Of a stretch of 64,000 nucleotides of DNA, positions 35,568 through 44,499 are shown piece by piece. Source of the stretch: Pseudoramibacter sp. (lineage in GTDB: Bacteria; Bacillota; Clostridia; Eubacteriales; Eubacteriaceae); contig NZ_JAKVLT010000001.1 in assembly GCF_022484225.1 (NCBI RefSeq), positions 620,001-684,000 of the forward strand. The letters are read 5' to 3'. Every line of letters starts with the position of its first letter. The stretch's first letter is position 1. A program made the translations under genes and the position numbers. The notes under the pieces were generated by a model, which saw only the letters and a program-made list of their open reading frames with translations, made no database searches and was not told where the DNA came from.

Positions 35568-37520
35568 ATGCCAGAATCGAAAAAGACCTTTTACGTGACG
35601 ACGCCGATTTATTATCCGAGCGGCGATCTGCACATCGGGCACACCTACACGACGGTGGCGGCGGATACGCTGACGCGGTTTAAAAAGCAGGAAGGCTATG
35701 ACGCCTACATGCTCACCGGGACAGACGAACACGGACAGAAAATACAGAAAATTGCGGAAAAAGAAGGGGTTACGCCCAAAGCCTACGTCGACAAGACCGT
35801 GGCCAAGATCAAAGACCTGTGGAAACTCATGAACATTAATTATTCTCAGTTCATCAGGACCACAGATCCTGAACACGTCAAGAGCGTTCAGAAGATTTTC
35901 AAGCGCTTTTACGAACAGGGAGACATTTACAAAGGCACCTATGAAGGCTGGTACTGCACCCCCTGCGAATCCTTCTGGACCGAAACCCAGCTGGTGGACG
36001 GCAAATGTCCGGACTGCGGGCGCCCGGTGGAAAAGGCCCACGAAGAAGCGTATTTCTTTAAAATGAGCAAATATGCAGACCGTCTGCTGAAGTACATCGA
36101 AGATCATCCCGGGTTTATCCAGCCGGAATCCCGGAAAAACGAAATGATCAACAATTTCATCAAGCCCGGCCTTCAGGATCTGTGCGTGAGCCGGACGTCC
36201 TTCGACTGGGGCATTCCGGTGGACTTCGATCCGGGCCATGTGGTTTACGTCTGGATCGACGCTCTGACCAACTACATCACGGCCCTGGGCTATCTCAACG
36301 ACAAGCCCCAGCTCATGGACAAATACTGGCCGGCAGACCTGCATCTGGTCGGGAAGGACATCATCCGCTTCCATACCATTTACTGGCCCATCATGCTTAT
36401 GGCGCTGGATCTGCCTCTGCCGAAGACCGTCTACGGCCACGGCTGGGTGCTGCTTAAAGGCGGCAAGATGTCGAAATCCGTGGGCAACGTGGTGGACCCG
36501 GTGGAACTGGTCAAGAAGTACGGCGTGGACCCGCTGCGCTATCACGTCCTCAAAGAAATGAAATACGGTTCAGATGGGGTCTACAACGAAGACCTCCTCG
36601 TGGCCAACATCAACTCCGATCTGGCCAACGATCTCGGCAATCTGCTGTCCCGGACCATCGCGATGACGGTCAAGTATTTCGGCGGGGTCATTCCAGAAGA
36701 ACAGGCTGCCGGCGAATACGATCAGGATCTCAAAGACACGGCCAAGAAAGCCGTTGAAACCTATGCGTCCTACATGGACAAGCTGGACTTCAGCCGGGCG
36801 CTTCAGGCCATCTGGCAGCTCATCGGCCGCGCCAACAAGTACATCGACGAAACCGAACCGTGGATTCTCGGCAAAGACGAAAGCCAGAAGGCGCGTCTGG
36901 CCGCTGTGCTCTACAATCTGACTGAAACCCTCCGGATCGTCTCGGTGCTCATCGCGCCGGCCATGCCGGAAACCGCAGAAAAGATGCAGAAGGTCTTAAA
37001 TGTTCCGGATTCAGTTGAAACCTGGGAAAGCATCCAGACCTTCGGCCACTATCCTGTGGGCACTCAGGTGAAGAAATGCGCACCCCTTTATCCACGCATC
37101 GACGTCAAACAATACGAAAAAGAACAGGCCGAAAAGAAGAAAGCTCAGAAAGCTAAGTCCAAACAAAAGAAGCAAAAGGCAGAAGAAAAAGTGCCGGGGA
37201 TCATCACCATCGACGATTTTGCCAAAGTCAAGATGCGGGTCGCCAAGGTGCTGTCCTGCGAAAAACACCCCAATGCGGATAAGCTGTTGGTCTTCCAGCT
37301 GGACTTCGGAGATGAAAAGCGCCAGATCGTTTCCGGCATCGCCAAATGGTACAAACCGGAAGAACTGGTGGGCAAGAAGATCATCGCCTGCACGAATTTA
37401 AAACCCATTCAGCTCAGAGGGGTTGATTCCAACGGCATGATTTTATCCGCTGAAAAAGACGGCAAGCTCCGGGTGCTGACCGTCGACGGCGATATGCCCG
37501 AAGGGTCGGAAGTCGGCTGA
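35568..37520 (+). CDS. metG: Methionyl-tRNA synthetase
   Basis: Class I synthetase of 650 residues. The HIGH motif (22-25), a four-cysteine zinc knuckle (CxxC at about 130-133 and 147-150), and KMSKS (about 300-304) are present. After the anticodon-binding helices, a Lys/Ala/Gln-rich linker (about 520-545) leads to a C-terminal tRNA-binding OB fold of the EMAP type (FAKVKMRVAKVLSCEKHPNA, about 550-650), which dimerises the enzyme. The ATG at 35568 with GAGAGG upstream is preferred to one at 35514 that would translate leader repeats. Confidence 0.97.
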   Translation: MPESKKTFYVTTPIYYPSGDLHIGHTYTTVAADTLTRFKKQEGYDAYMLTGTDEHGQKIQKIAEKEGVTPKAYVDKTVAKIKDLWKLMNINYSQFIRTTDPEHVKSVQKIFKRFYEQGDIYKGTYEGWYCTPCESFWTETQLVDGKCPDCGRPVEKAHEEAYFFKMSKYADRLLKYIEDHPGFIQPESRKNEMINNFIKPGLQDLCVSRTSFDWGIPVDFDPGHVVYVWIDALTNYITALGYLNDKPQLMDKYWPADLHLVGKDIIRFHTIYWPIMLMALDLPLPKTVYGHGWVLLKGGKMSKSVGNVVDPVELVKKYGVDPLRYHVLKEMKYGSDGVYNEDLLVANINSDLANDLGNLLSRTIAMTVKYFGGVIPEEQAAGEYDQDLKDTAKKAVETYASYMDKLDFSRALQAIWQLIGRANKYIDETEPWILGKDESQKARLAAVLYNLTETLRIVSVLIAPAMPETAEKMQKVLNVPDSVETWESIQTFGHYPVGTQVKKCAPLYPRIDVKQYEKEQAEKKKAQKAKSKQKKQKAEEKVPGIITIDDFAKVKMRVAKVLSCEKHPNADKLLVFQLDFGDEKRQIVSGIAKWYKPEELVGKKIIACTNLKPIQLRGVDSNGMILSAEKDGKLRVLTVDGDMPEGSEVG

Positions 37521-37535
37521 TGTGAAAAAAACACC

Positions 37536-37567
37536 GTGCTGTGACGCAAGTCACAGCACTTTTTTTA
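37536..37567 (+). terminator. Terminator of metG
   Basis: A perfect 10-bp stem (GTGCTGTGAC/GTCACAGCAC) with a GCAA loop is followed by eight T. Confidence 0.93.
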
Positions 37568-37625
37568 TTAGATTTAAATTTGATTTGATATGATAAACAA
37601 AATGAACAGGGAGGAGAGATGGAAG

Positions 37626-39113
37626 ATGTTAAAGGAATTTATCCCGGCGAGACGGCCGGAAGACAAGGCGTTAAATGCAGAACGCAAGGCGTTGGAAAAG
37701 AAGCTGGGGGAAGACCAGCTGAAGATCACGGCGGCCAAGCTGCCGGTAATGGTGGTTTTTGAAGGCTGGGGCGCCGCAGGCAAAGGTACGGTGCTGGGCA
37801 AGGTGATCAAGGATATCGATCCCCGGTTTTTCAAAGTGAAATCCTTTGGCCCGCCCACCAAAGAAGAAAGGGCCTATCCCTTTATCCGGCGCTATCTGTT
37901 GGATATTCCGGAAAACGGCAAGTTCACGTTTTTCGTCCCGTACATGATGGAAGAAGTGACCGGCGATGTGATAAAGGGGCACCTGGATGAAGACGGGTAC
38001 CAGCAGACCATCGATGAAATCAACACCATGGAGCGTTCCCTTCACGACAACGGCACCCTGCTGATCAAGTTTTTCTTTCACCTCGGCCGCAAAGAGCAGA
38101 AAAGGCGGATTCAGAAACTGCAGGAAAATGCGGACACCAAATGGCGGGTCGATGCGGAAGATTTAAACGAAAACAAGCATTACCACGATTACGAAAAGCT
38201 GTACGACCGCTATTTGAGCGAAACCAACCAGTCCTACGCCCCGTGGGTGATCGTGGACGCCGGAACGGACAAAAAGTGGACGGAACTTCAGGTGCTGCGC
38301 TTCATTACCCAGAGTATCGACACCGCCCTGCAGAACAAAGGGCTGGCAGTGCCCATTCTCCAGAACCGCTTCCCGCTGGTGCGGGAGCCGAAGCTCGCGG
38401 AAGTGTCGCTGGACGGCAAATCTCTGGAAGACGGGGAATACCGGAAAGCACTTAAAAAATATCAGAAAAAGCTGGGGGATCTGCAGAACCGAATTCACCG
38501 CCGGGGCATCCCCGTGATCATCGGCTACGAAGGCTGGGACGCCGCAGGGAAGGGCGGCAATATCAAAAGAGTGACCGAAGCCCTGGACCCGCGGGGCTAC
38601 ACCGTGCATCCCATTGCGGCGCCGGAACCCCGCGAAAAGAACCGGCACTATTTGTGGCGCTTCATCGAAAAGATTCCCCAAAAGGGCGATATCGCCATTT
38701 TCGACCGGACCTGGTACGGCCGGGTCATGGTCGAACGCTTAGAGGGGTTCTGCTCGGTCAACGACTGGCAGCGGGCCTACAACGAAATCAACGAATTCGA
38801 ATACGACTTGAACCGCTGGGGCGCCGTGATCATCAAATTCTGGCTGCAGATCGATTCTGACACCCAGCTGAAGCGCTTCAAAGCCCGGGAAGCCGATCCG
38901 GACAAGCAGTGGAAAATTACCGATGAAGACTGGCGCAACCGCGACAAATGGTCTCAGTACGAACAGGCCGTCAACGAAATGATCGAAAAGACCAGCACGG
39001 CCTTTGCGCCGTGGCACATTCTGGAATCCTGCGACAAAAACTACGCGAGGGTTAAAGCCTTAAAAATTATCACCGAGGCTTTGGAACACCGGCTGGCCGA
39101 ATCGGCGCATTGA
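37626..39113 (+). CDS. Two-domain PPK2 (polyphosphate:AMP phosphotransferase type)
   Basis: Fused PPK2 protein (495 residues from 37626) of the polyphosphate:AMP phosphotransferase type, which makes ADP from AMP and polyphosphate. The first half has a P-loop (EGWGAAGKGTVLG, about 49-61) but lacks the DRTWYGR lid motif. The second half is complete: GYEGWDAAGKGGNIKRV, then IFDRTWYGRVMVERLEGF and DRDKWSQYEQ-type tail (NRDKWSQYEQAV). So only the C-terminal copy is likely catalytic. The start is uncertain: 37626 has GGAGGAG at normal spacing; 37590 and 37602 are other in-frame ATGs. It stands alone between metG and suf. Confidence 0.86.
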   Translation: MLKEFIPARRPEDKALNAERKALEKKLGEDQLKITAAKLPVMVVFEGWGAAGKGTVLGKVIKDIDPRFFKVKSFGPPTKEERAYPFIRRYLLDIPENGKFTFFVPYMMEEVTGDVIKGHLDEDGYQQTIDEINTMERSLHDNGTLLIKFFFHLGRKEQKRRIQKLQENADTKWRVDAEDLNENKHYHDYEKLYDRYLSETNQSYAPWVIVDAGTDKKWTELQVLRFITQSIDTALQNKGLAVPILQNRFPLVREPKLAEVSLDGKSLEDGEYRKALKKYQKKLGDLQNRIHRRGIPVIIGYEGWDAAGKGGNIKRVTEALDPRGYTVHPIAAPEPREKNRHYLWRFIEKIPQKGDIAIFDRTWYGRVMVERLEGFCSVNDWQRAYNEINEFEYDLNRWGAVIIKFWLQIDSDTQLKRFKAREADPDKQWKITDEDWRNRDKWSQYEQAVNEMIEKTSTAFAPWHILESCDKNYARVKALKIITEALEHRLAESAH

Positions 39114-39143
39114 CTTAAATTTTCAGAGAAAATCAGAAAAAAG

Positions 39144-39172
39144 TTGACGGGTCCATGAAAAAGTAATATACT
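39144..39172 (+). promoter_or_regulatory. suf operon promoter
   Basis: TTGACG (39144-39149), a 17-bp spacer and TATACT (39167-39172) precede sufC by about 50 bp. Confidence 0.8.
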
Positions 39173-39183
39173 TACGATTGTAT

Positions 39184-39202
39184 TCCGAGTGTTTCACTTG
39201 GA
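39184..39202 (+). promoter_or_regulatory. Inverted repeat in suf leader
   Basis: TCCGAGTG (39184-39191) and CACTTGGA (39195-39202) form an 8-bp inverted repeat (one G-T pair) around TTT, starting about 12 bp after the -10 box. It could be an operator or a small RNA hairpin near the 5' end. Confidence 0.45.
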
Positions 39203-39224
39203 TATTAAATCGGAGGTAATTATC

Positions 39225-39986
39225 ATGTCAGATCCATTATTAAAAGTACGTCAATTGACAGTTAATGTTGAAGATAAAGAAATTTTACATCAGGTCGATT
39301 TGGATATCGCAGCCGGAGAAACCCATGTGCTTATGGGGCCAAACGGCGCCGGAAAATCCACCTTGGGCTACGCCCTTATGGGCAACCCCCGCTATGAAGT
39401 GACCGGCGGCGAAGTCGCCTTTGACGGCGCTGATCTTTTGGATCAGACAGCAGATCAGCGCGCCAAATCGGGACTGTTCCTGTCTTTCCAGAACCCGCTG
39501 GAAGTGCCGGGGATTACCCTGGGCAACTTCATCCGCAACGCCGTTGAACAGCGCACCGGAGAACGGGTCCGTCTGTGGAACTTCAGAAAACAGCTCGAAA
39601 AAGAATGCGAAATCCTCGATATGGATCCCAGCTATGTGGACCGGGATCTGAACGTCGGCTTTTCCGGCGGCGAAAAGAAAAAGGCTGAAATCCTGCAGCT
39701 GTTAATGCTCAAGCCGAAGCTGGCCATTCTCGACGAAACCGACTCCGGTCTGGACGTCGACGCGGTGCGCACCGTCTCCAAAGGGGTTGAAGAATACCAG
39801 AAGCAGCAGGACGGCGCCCTTTTGATCATCACCCACAACACCGGGATTTTAAGCTCCCTGAAAGTGGACTACACCCACGTTCTGGTCAGCGGACAGATCG
39901 TCGGCGGCGGCGACGCCTCGCTGGTTGATGAAATCAACCGCGACGGCTACGAAAAATACGAAGCCAGAGCAAAAGCAGCAGAATAA
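39225..39986 (+). CDS. sufC: Fe-S assembly ATPase SufC
   Basis: ABC-type ATPase of 253 residues that drives the SufBCD scaffold. Walker A is GPNGAGKST (about 36-44), the Q-loop region FLSFQNPLEVPG, signature FSGGEKKKAE, and Walker B LAILDETDSGLDVDAV. The family-specific start DPLLKVRQLTVNVEDKEIL matches SufC. GGAGG lies eight bases before the ATG at 39225; a longer start at 39189 is not supported. It heads sufC-sufB-sufD-sufS-sufU. Confidence 0.97.
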   Translation: MSDPLLKVRQLTVNVEDKEILHQVDLDIAAGETHVLMGPNGAGKSTLGYALMGNPRYEVTGGEVAFDGADLLDQTADQRAKSGLFLSFQNPLEVPGITLGNFIRNAVEQRTGERVRLWNFRKQLEKECEILDMDPSYVDRDLNVGFSGGEKKKAEILQLLMLKPKLAILDETDSGLDVDAVRTVSKGVEEYQKQQDGALLIITHNTGILSSLKVDYTHVLVSGQIVGGGDASLVDEINRDGYEKYEARAKAAE

Positions 39987-40000
39987 TTGGAGGCCGGCTC

Positions 40001-41416
40001 ATGAGCAAAGAAAAAACTTATGTCGAAGACGTCGACCGCTCGCTGTACGATTTCCGTTACGACGAAAGCGACAAGGACTTCTACAAAGTCGAAAGCGGCC
40101 TGACGCCTGAAATTGTGGAACAGATTTCAGAAGAAAAGAACGATCCGGAATGGATGCGGGAACTGCGGCTCAAGTCTCTTGAAATTTTCAACGAAAAAGG
40201 CATGGGGCAGTGGGGACCGCCTATCGACGGCCTGGACATGAACAACATCGTCACCTACGTGCGCCCGAAGACCAAGATGAGCGCCAACTGGGAAGATGTG
40301 CCGAAAGACATCAAAGATACTTTTGAACGGCTGGGAATTCCCCAGGCGGAACGGAAGTCTCTGGCCGGGGTCGGCGCCCAGTACGACTCCGAACTAGTTT
40401 ACCACAACGTCCGTAAGGAAGTGGCGGAACAGGGCGTCGTCTACACCGATATCGAATCGGCCCTCCATGGGCCTTACGCGGACATGATCAAAGATCATTT
40501 CATGCATTTGATCACGCCCCATGACCATAAATTCGCAGCCCTGCACGGGGCGGTGTGGTCCGGCGGCTCTTTCGTGTACGTGCCCAAGGGCGTGTCGGTG
40601 GAAATCCCGCTGCAGTCTTATTTCAGACTCAACGCGCCGGGCGCCGGCCAGTTTGAACACACCCTGATCATCGTCGACGAAGGCGCAGACTTGCATTTTA
40701 TCGAAGGGTGCTCGGCGCCGAAGTACAACGTGGCCAACCTCCACGCCGGCGCCGTGGAACTCTTCGTCGGGAAAAACGCGAGACTGCGCTACTCCACCAT
40801 CGAAAACTGGTCCAAGAACATGTACAACCTGAACACGAAGCGGGCCAAGATCGAAGAAGGGGGCAAAATGGAATGGGTGTCCGGCTCCTTCGGCTCCCAC
40901 GTTTCCTATTTGTACCCGATGACCATTTTGAACGGCAAAGGCGCCAAGATGGAATACACCGGCATCACCTTTGCCGGCAAAGGCCAGAACCTCGACACCG
41001 GGATGAAGGTGGTGCACAACGCGCCGGACACGACGTCTGTGGTTTCTGCCAAATCCATTTCAAAGGACGGCGGGATTTCCACCTACCGCTCTTCTGTCGT
41101 GGTCAACAACAAGGCCAAGGGCGCGAAGTCGTCAGTGAGCTGCGCCTCTCTGATGCTGGATGACATTTCCAGATCCGACACCATTCCGGCCATGGATGTG
41201 CGCACCCAGGATGCAGATGTGGGACACGAAGCCAAGATCGGCCGCATCAGCGACGAAGCGGTCTTTTATCTCATGTCCCGGGGCATTTCCGAAGAAGACG
41301 CCCGGGCCATGATCGTCAGCGGATTTGCAGACAACGTTTCAAAAGAACTGCCGCTGGAATACGCCGTTGAAATGAACAATCTGATCCGCTTGGAAATGAA
41401 AGGAACAATAGGGTGA
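40001..41416 (+). CDS. sufB: Fe-S assembly scaffold SufB
   Basis: Scaffold protein of 471 residues on which new Fe-S clusters are built. Typical stretches are ISEEKNDPEWMRELRLKSLE, the beta-helix core, FIEGCSAPKYNVANLHAGAVE (two segments), and a late LMSRGISEEDARAMIVSGF. SufB forms a complex with SufC2 and SufD. It lies 14 bp after sufC, with a GGAGG site, and its stop overlaps the possible GTG start of sufD. Confidence 0.97.
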   Translation: MSKEKTYVEDVDRSLYDFRYDESDKDFYKVESGLTPEIVEQISEEKNDPEWMRELRLKSLEIFNEKGMGQWGPPIDGLDMNNIVTYVRPKTKMSANWEDVPKDIKDTFERLGIPQAERKSLAGVGAQYDSELVYHNVRKEVAEQGVVYTDIESALHGPYADMIKDHFMHLITPHDHKFAALHGAVWSGGSFVYVPKGVSVEIPLQSYFRLNAPGAGQFEHTLIIVDEGADLHFIEGCSAPKYNVANLHAGAVELFVGKNARLRYSTIENWSKNMYNLNTKRAKIEEGGKMEWVSGSFGSHVSYLYPMTILNGKGAKMEYTGITFAGKGQNLDTGMKVVHNAPDTTSVVSAKSISKDGGISTYRSSVVVNNKAKGAKSSVSCASLMLDDISRSDTIPAMDVRTQDADVGHEAKIGRISDEAVFYLMSRGISEEDARAMIVSGFADNVSKELPLEYAVEMNNLIRLEMKGTIG

Positions 41417-41421
41417 GGACA

Positions 41422-42495
41422 ATGAACGCAACACAAGAAGCAAACAGCCTGGTGGTCAACCACCTGCCGGGCCAGACCTGGAACTGGCTGAAAATGAACG
41501 ACGCCCGGGTTGCCGTCGAAGCCTCAGCCGTGCCTTTGGAAGCGCAGATGGACGTGCCCAAGGGTTTAAGCAAGGGCCAGAGCCTGGCGCCTGTGGGCGG
41601 CGGCATGGGGCCGGATTACGACCGCTGGATTCAGCAAAACGCTGCACCGCAGGTGTTTCAGACCGCGGAAGGCCAGAAAGTCGTCCAGCCGCTGAAACTG
41701 ACTTACGCCCTGAACGGGGGCGCGACAGGGGCCGTGGCCTGCCAGATTGACGCCAAGGCGGACAGCCGCCTCACCGTGATCATGGATTTTGCAGGACAGC
41801 CGGAAGGCCAGCCCGGAACGGCGGCCTTTTCGACGAAACTCCATATCGCTTCCGGCGCCGCCGTCACTTTGGTGCAGATTCACCGGAGCGGCGCGGGACA
41901 GCGGATTCTGAACGACGTCGGCGCCGTTCTGGAAGACGGCGCCCGCTTTGATGTCCTGCATCTGATCATGGACGGCAGCCACACCTACGTGGGATGCCAG
42001 GCCGATTTAAAAGGAGATCAGTCGTACTTTAACGCCGATGTGGCGTATCTGGTTCAGAATGAAGATCTGCTGGATACCAATTACGTGGCCCTTCACCACG
42101 GGAAGAAAACCGAAAGCCGCATCACGTCCGCAGGAGTCCTGAGAGACCGCGCCCAGAAGCTTTTCCGGGGCACCATCGACTTCAAGAAAGGCGCTGCGGG
42201 CAGCGTCGGCAACGAAAAAGAAGACGTGATGCTCATGGACGACACCGTGGTCAACAAGACCATTCCGCTGATCCTCTGCGCCGAAGAAGATGTGGAAGGC
42301 AACCACGGCGCCACCATCGGCAAACTGGACGATGCCCTGCTGTTTTATATGGAAAGCCGCGGCATGGACGCGGACGAAATTTACGAAATGATCGCGAAGT
42401 CCAAATTAGAGGCGGCAAGCCGTCTGATTCCGGATCAGGCCGTCCGCGAAGATGTACAGGCATATATCGAAGCGCATCAGGTTCAAAAGAAGTAA
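41422..42495 (+). CDS. sufD: Fe-S assembly protein SufD
   Basis: SufB-related scaffold partner of 357 residues. The beta-helix core around VGCQADLKGDQSYFNADVAY and the C-terminal NHGATIGKLDDALLFYMESRGMDADEIYEMI (two segments) match SufD, and DDTVVNKTIPLILCAEEDVEGNH (two segments) holds the conserved His/Cys region. Two starts are possible: ATG at 41422 (chosen) or GTG at 41413, which overlaps the sufB stop by 4 bp and also has AAAGGA at good spacing. The protein is shorter than many SufD. Confidence 0.92.
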   Translation: MNATQEANSLVVNHLPGQTWNWLKMNDARVAVEASAVPLEAQMDVPKGLSKGQSLAPVGGGMGPDYDRWIQQNAAPQVFQTAEGQKVVQPLKLTYALNGGATGAVACQIDAKADSRLTVIMDFAGQPEGQPGTAAFSTKLHIASGAAVTLVQIHRSGAGQRILNDVGAVLEDGARFDVLHLIMDGSHTYVGCQADLKGDQSYFNADVAYLVQNEDLLDTNYVALHHGKKTESRITSAGVLRDRAQKLFRGTIDFKKGAAGSVGNEKEDVMLMDDTVVNKTIPLILCAEEDVEGNHGATIGKLDDALLFYMESRGMDADEIYEMIAKSKLEAASRLIPDQAVREDVQAYIEAHQVQKK

Positions 42496-42510
42496 AAAGG
42501 AGAGAGGATT

Positions 42511-43746
42511 ATGGGACAATCGACGATTGATGTAGAAGCGGTTCGCAAAGAATTTCCAGTAATAAATCATACGGATTTGGCGTATCTGGACAATTCGGCG
42601 ACGGTTCAGAAACCGCAGTGTGTTCTGGATGCGGTGACCCATTATTATCAGACCGAAAACGCCAATCCGTTTCGGGGTCTTTACGATTTGAGCGTCGCCG
42701 CCACAGACGCCTACGAAGACGCCCGCCAGAAGGTTGCGGACTTCATCCACGCGCCGAAGAAACAGGACATCATCTTTACCCGCAACGCCAGCGAAAGTCT
42801 GAACCTGGTGGCCTACAGCATGGGCCGCTACCTCAAGATCGGCAAAGGCGATGAAATTTTAGTGAGCATCGCGGAACACCATTCCAACATGCTGCCGTGG
42901 CGGATGCTGGCGCAGGAAACCGGCGCGACGGTGCGTTATTTGAACTGCGGCAAAGACGGCAGTCTCACAGCTGACGATTTAAAAGCGGCGATGACGCCGA
43001 ACACTCGAATTGTCGCCATTGCGGAAGTTTCCAATGTGCTGGGACGCGTCTGGCCCATTGCGGAATTTGCCAAGATCTGCCACGAACAAGGCGCGATCAT
43101 CGTCGTGGACGGCGCCCAGAGCGTGCCCCACACAAAAGTCGACGTGACGGCCATGGACTGCGACTTCTTCGCCTTCTCCGGCCACAAGATGTACGCACCT
43201 ATGGGCATCGGCGTGCTCTACGGCAAGAGCGAATGGCTGAACAAAATGCCGCCGTTTATGACCGGGGGCGAAACCATCGACATCGTCACCACAGACCGCA
43301 TCGTCTGGGCCGAAGTGCCGCACCGTTTTGAAGCGGGCACCGTCAACGTCGGCGGCGCTGTGGGACTGGCCGCGGCCATCGACTTCATGCAGGAACTCGG
43401 CCTCGATCAGATCGAAGCCCGGGAACTGGAACTGACCACTTACGCGATGGAACGCCTCAAAGCCATTCCCCACGTGAACATTATCGGGGCTGATGAACCG
43501 GAAAATCACCACGGGATCATCGCCTTTTCCATTGACGGCGTGCACCCCCACGACATCACAACGATTCTCTCAGAAAACCATATCGCCGTTCGGGCCGGAC
43601 ATCACTGCGCAGAACCGCTGCACCACTATCTTGGCGTACCCTCGACGACCCGGGCGAGCCTGACATTCTACAACACACGGGAAGAAATTGACCGCCTTGC
43701 AGATACCGTAGGGCAGATCAGAAAGGAAATGGGATACGATGAATAA
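42511..43746 (+). CDS. sufS: Cysteine desulfurase SufS
   Basis: PLP-dependent desulfurase of 411 residues supplying sulfur for Fe-S assembly. The PLP lysine lies in FSGHKMYAPMGIGVLYG (about residue 230), and the catalytic Cys in RAGHHCAEPL (about 369). The N-terminal region YLDNSATVQKP and RNASESLNLVAY are typical of the group II (SufS) enzymes. AGGAGAGAGG precedes the ATG. Its end overlaps sufU by 8 bp, consistent with their direct sulfur transfer. Confidence 0.96.
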   Translation: MGQSTIDVEAVRKEFPVINHTDLAYLDNSATVQKPQCVLDAVTHYYQTENANPFRGLYDLSVAATDAYEDARQKVADFIHAPKKQDIIFTRNASESLNLVAYSMGRYLKIGKGDEILVSIAEHHSNMLPWRMLAQETGATVRYLNCGKDGSLTADDLKAAMTPNTRIVAIAEVSNVLGRVWPIAEFAKICHEQGAIIVVDGAQSVPHTKVDVTAMDCDFFAFSGHKMYAPMGIGVLYGKSEWLNKMPPFMTGGETIDIVTTDRIVWAEVPHRFEAGTVNVGGAVGLAAAIDFMQELGLDQIEARELELTTYAMERLKAIPHVNIIGADEPENHHGIIAFSIDGVHPHDITTILSENHIAVRAGHHCAEPLHHYLGVPSTTRASLTFYNTREEIDRLADTVGQIRKEMGYDE

Positions 43747-44212
43747 TCGAACCTTTTACAACGAAGTACTCACAGAGCACAATCTGCATCCGGCGCACAA
43801 ACATGAACTTGCCGACGCGAACATGACCTGCGAAGGCCTGAACCCGAGCTGCGGCGACGACATCTGGGTGCATCTGGACGTGGACGACAACGGCATCATT
43901 CAGAAAGGCGCCTTTGAAGGCGACGGCTGCGCCATTTCCCAGGCCTCCGCGGACATGATGTTTGATTTAATCATCGGAAAAACCAAGGAAGAAGCGCTGC
44001 GTTTGGCCGATCTGTTCTTAAAGATGATCAAAGAAGGCCACCTCTCCGACGAAGAAATGGAAGAGCTTGAAGAAGCCGCTTCTCTTCAGGACATCGCCCA
44101 CATGCCGGCGCGGGTGAAATGCGCGGTATTGGGCTGGCACACGCTGAAGGAAATGCTGACCGGGGAAGCCGATCAGGACAATCCTCAGCCCGTTTCGACG
44201 GAAAATGACTGA
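43739..44212 (+). CDS. sufU: Sulfur-transfer protein SufU
   Basis: Zinc-dependent sulfurtransferase of 157 residues that takes sulfur from SufS. The three conserved cysteines are present in NPSCGDD (about 40), GDGCAIS (about 63) and RVKCAVLGW (about 125), together with the characteristic insert GKTKEEALRLADLFLKMIKE that separates SufU from IscU. It is the last gene of the suf operon, followed by a terminator. Confidence 0.95.
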   Translation: MNNRTFYNEVLTEHNLHPAHKHELADANMTCEGLNPSCGDDIWVHLDVDDNGIIQKGAFEGDGCAISQASADMMFDLIIGKTKEEALRLADLFLKMIKEGHLSDEEMEELEEAASLQDIAHMPARVKCAVLGWHTLKEMLTGEADQDNPQPVSTEND

Positions 44213-44223
44213 GTACAGACTCT

Positions 44224-44252
44224 AAAACAGGACGTGAAGTCCTGTTTTTTTT
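44224..44252 (+). terminator. Terminator of suf operon
   Basis: A 10-bp stem (AAAACAGGAC/GTCCTGTTTT) with a GTGAA loop is followed by further T. Confidence 0.9.
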
Positions 44253-44346
44253 ATGCATTCTTTATAAAAAATCGCAGAAAGCATGATATAATAGGGGCAC
44301 AACAGAAATGAAAACCATTAAAACAAAAAGATAATTTTTTGCGCTT

Positions 44347-44400
44347 TTTGAACGAGATGGTGATGGGAATTTGAACTTTTTTTTGCATTTTATTTTGAAC
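44347..44400 (+). repeat. Three phased TTTGAAC repeats upstream of hydrogenase gene
   Basis: TTTGAAC occurs at 44347-44353, 44370-44376 and 44394-44400, with starts spaced 23 and 24 bp apart (about two helical turns). They sit just before the putative -10 box at 44411-44416. A bound regulator on one face of the DNA is possible. The rest of the 254-bp gap (44213-44466) is AT-rich and without genes. Confidence 0.5.
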
Positions 44401-44407
44401 ATGATTT

Positions 44408-44416
44408 TGATACAAT
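44408..44416 (+). promoter_or_regulatory. Hydrogenase gene promoter (extended -10)
   Basis: TGATACAAT is an extended -10 element about 83 bp before the chosen start. The usual -35 position is AT-rich without a clear hexamer. Confidence 0.5.
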
Positions 44417-44499
44417 ACTGTTAAAGAAATATCAATATTGAGCATCAAATGAGACTGTAAAACGGAATGTTATCTATCGTGAAGAAGGAGGAATTGGAA

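Noticed and set aside
35454-36545. A 363-codon minus-strand frame over metG
   Set aside because: It covers the metG promoter and the catalytic region of metG on the other strand with no supporting motifs.
44417-44446. Possible Rex-type redox operator after the hydrogenase -10 box
   Set aside because: Only one half (TGTTAA) fits; the second half does not match a Rex palindrome.
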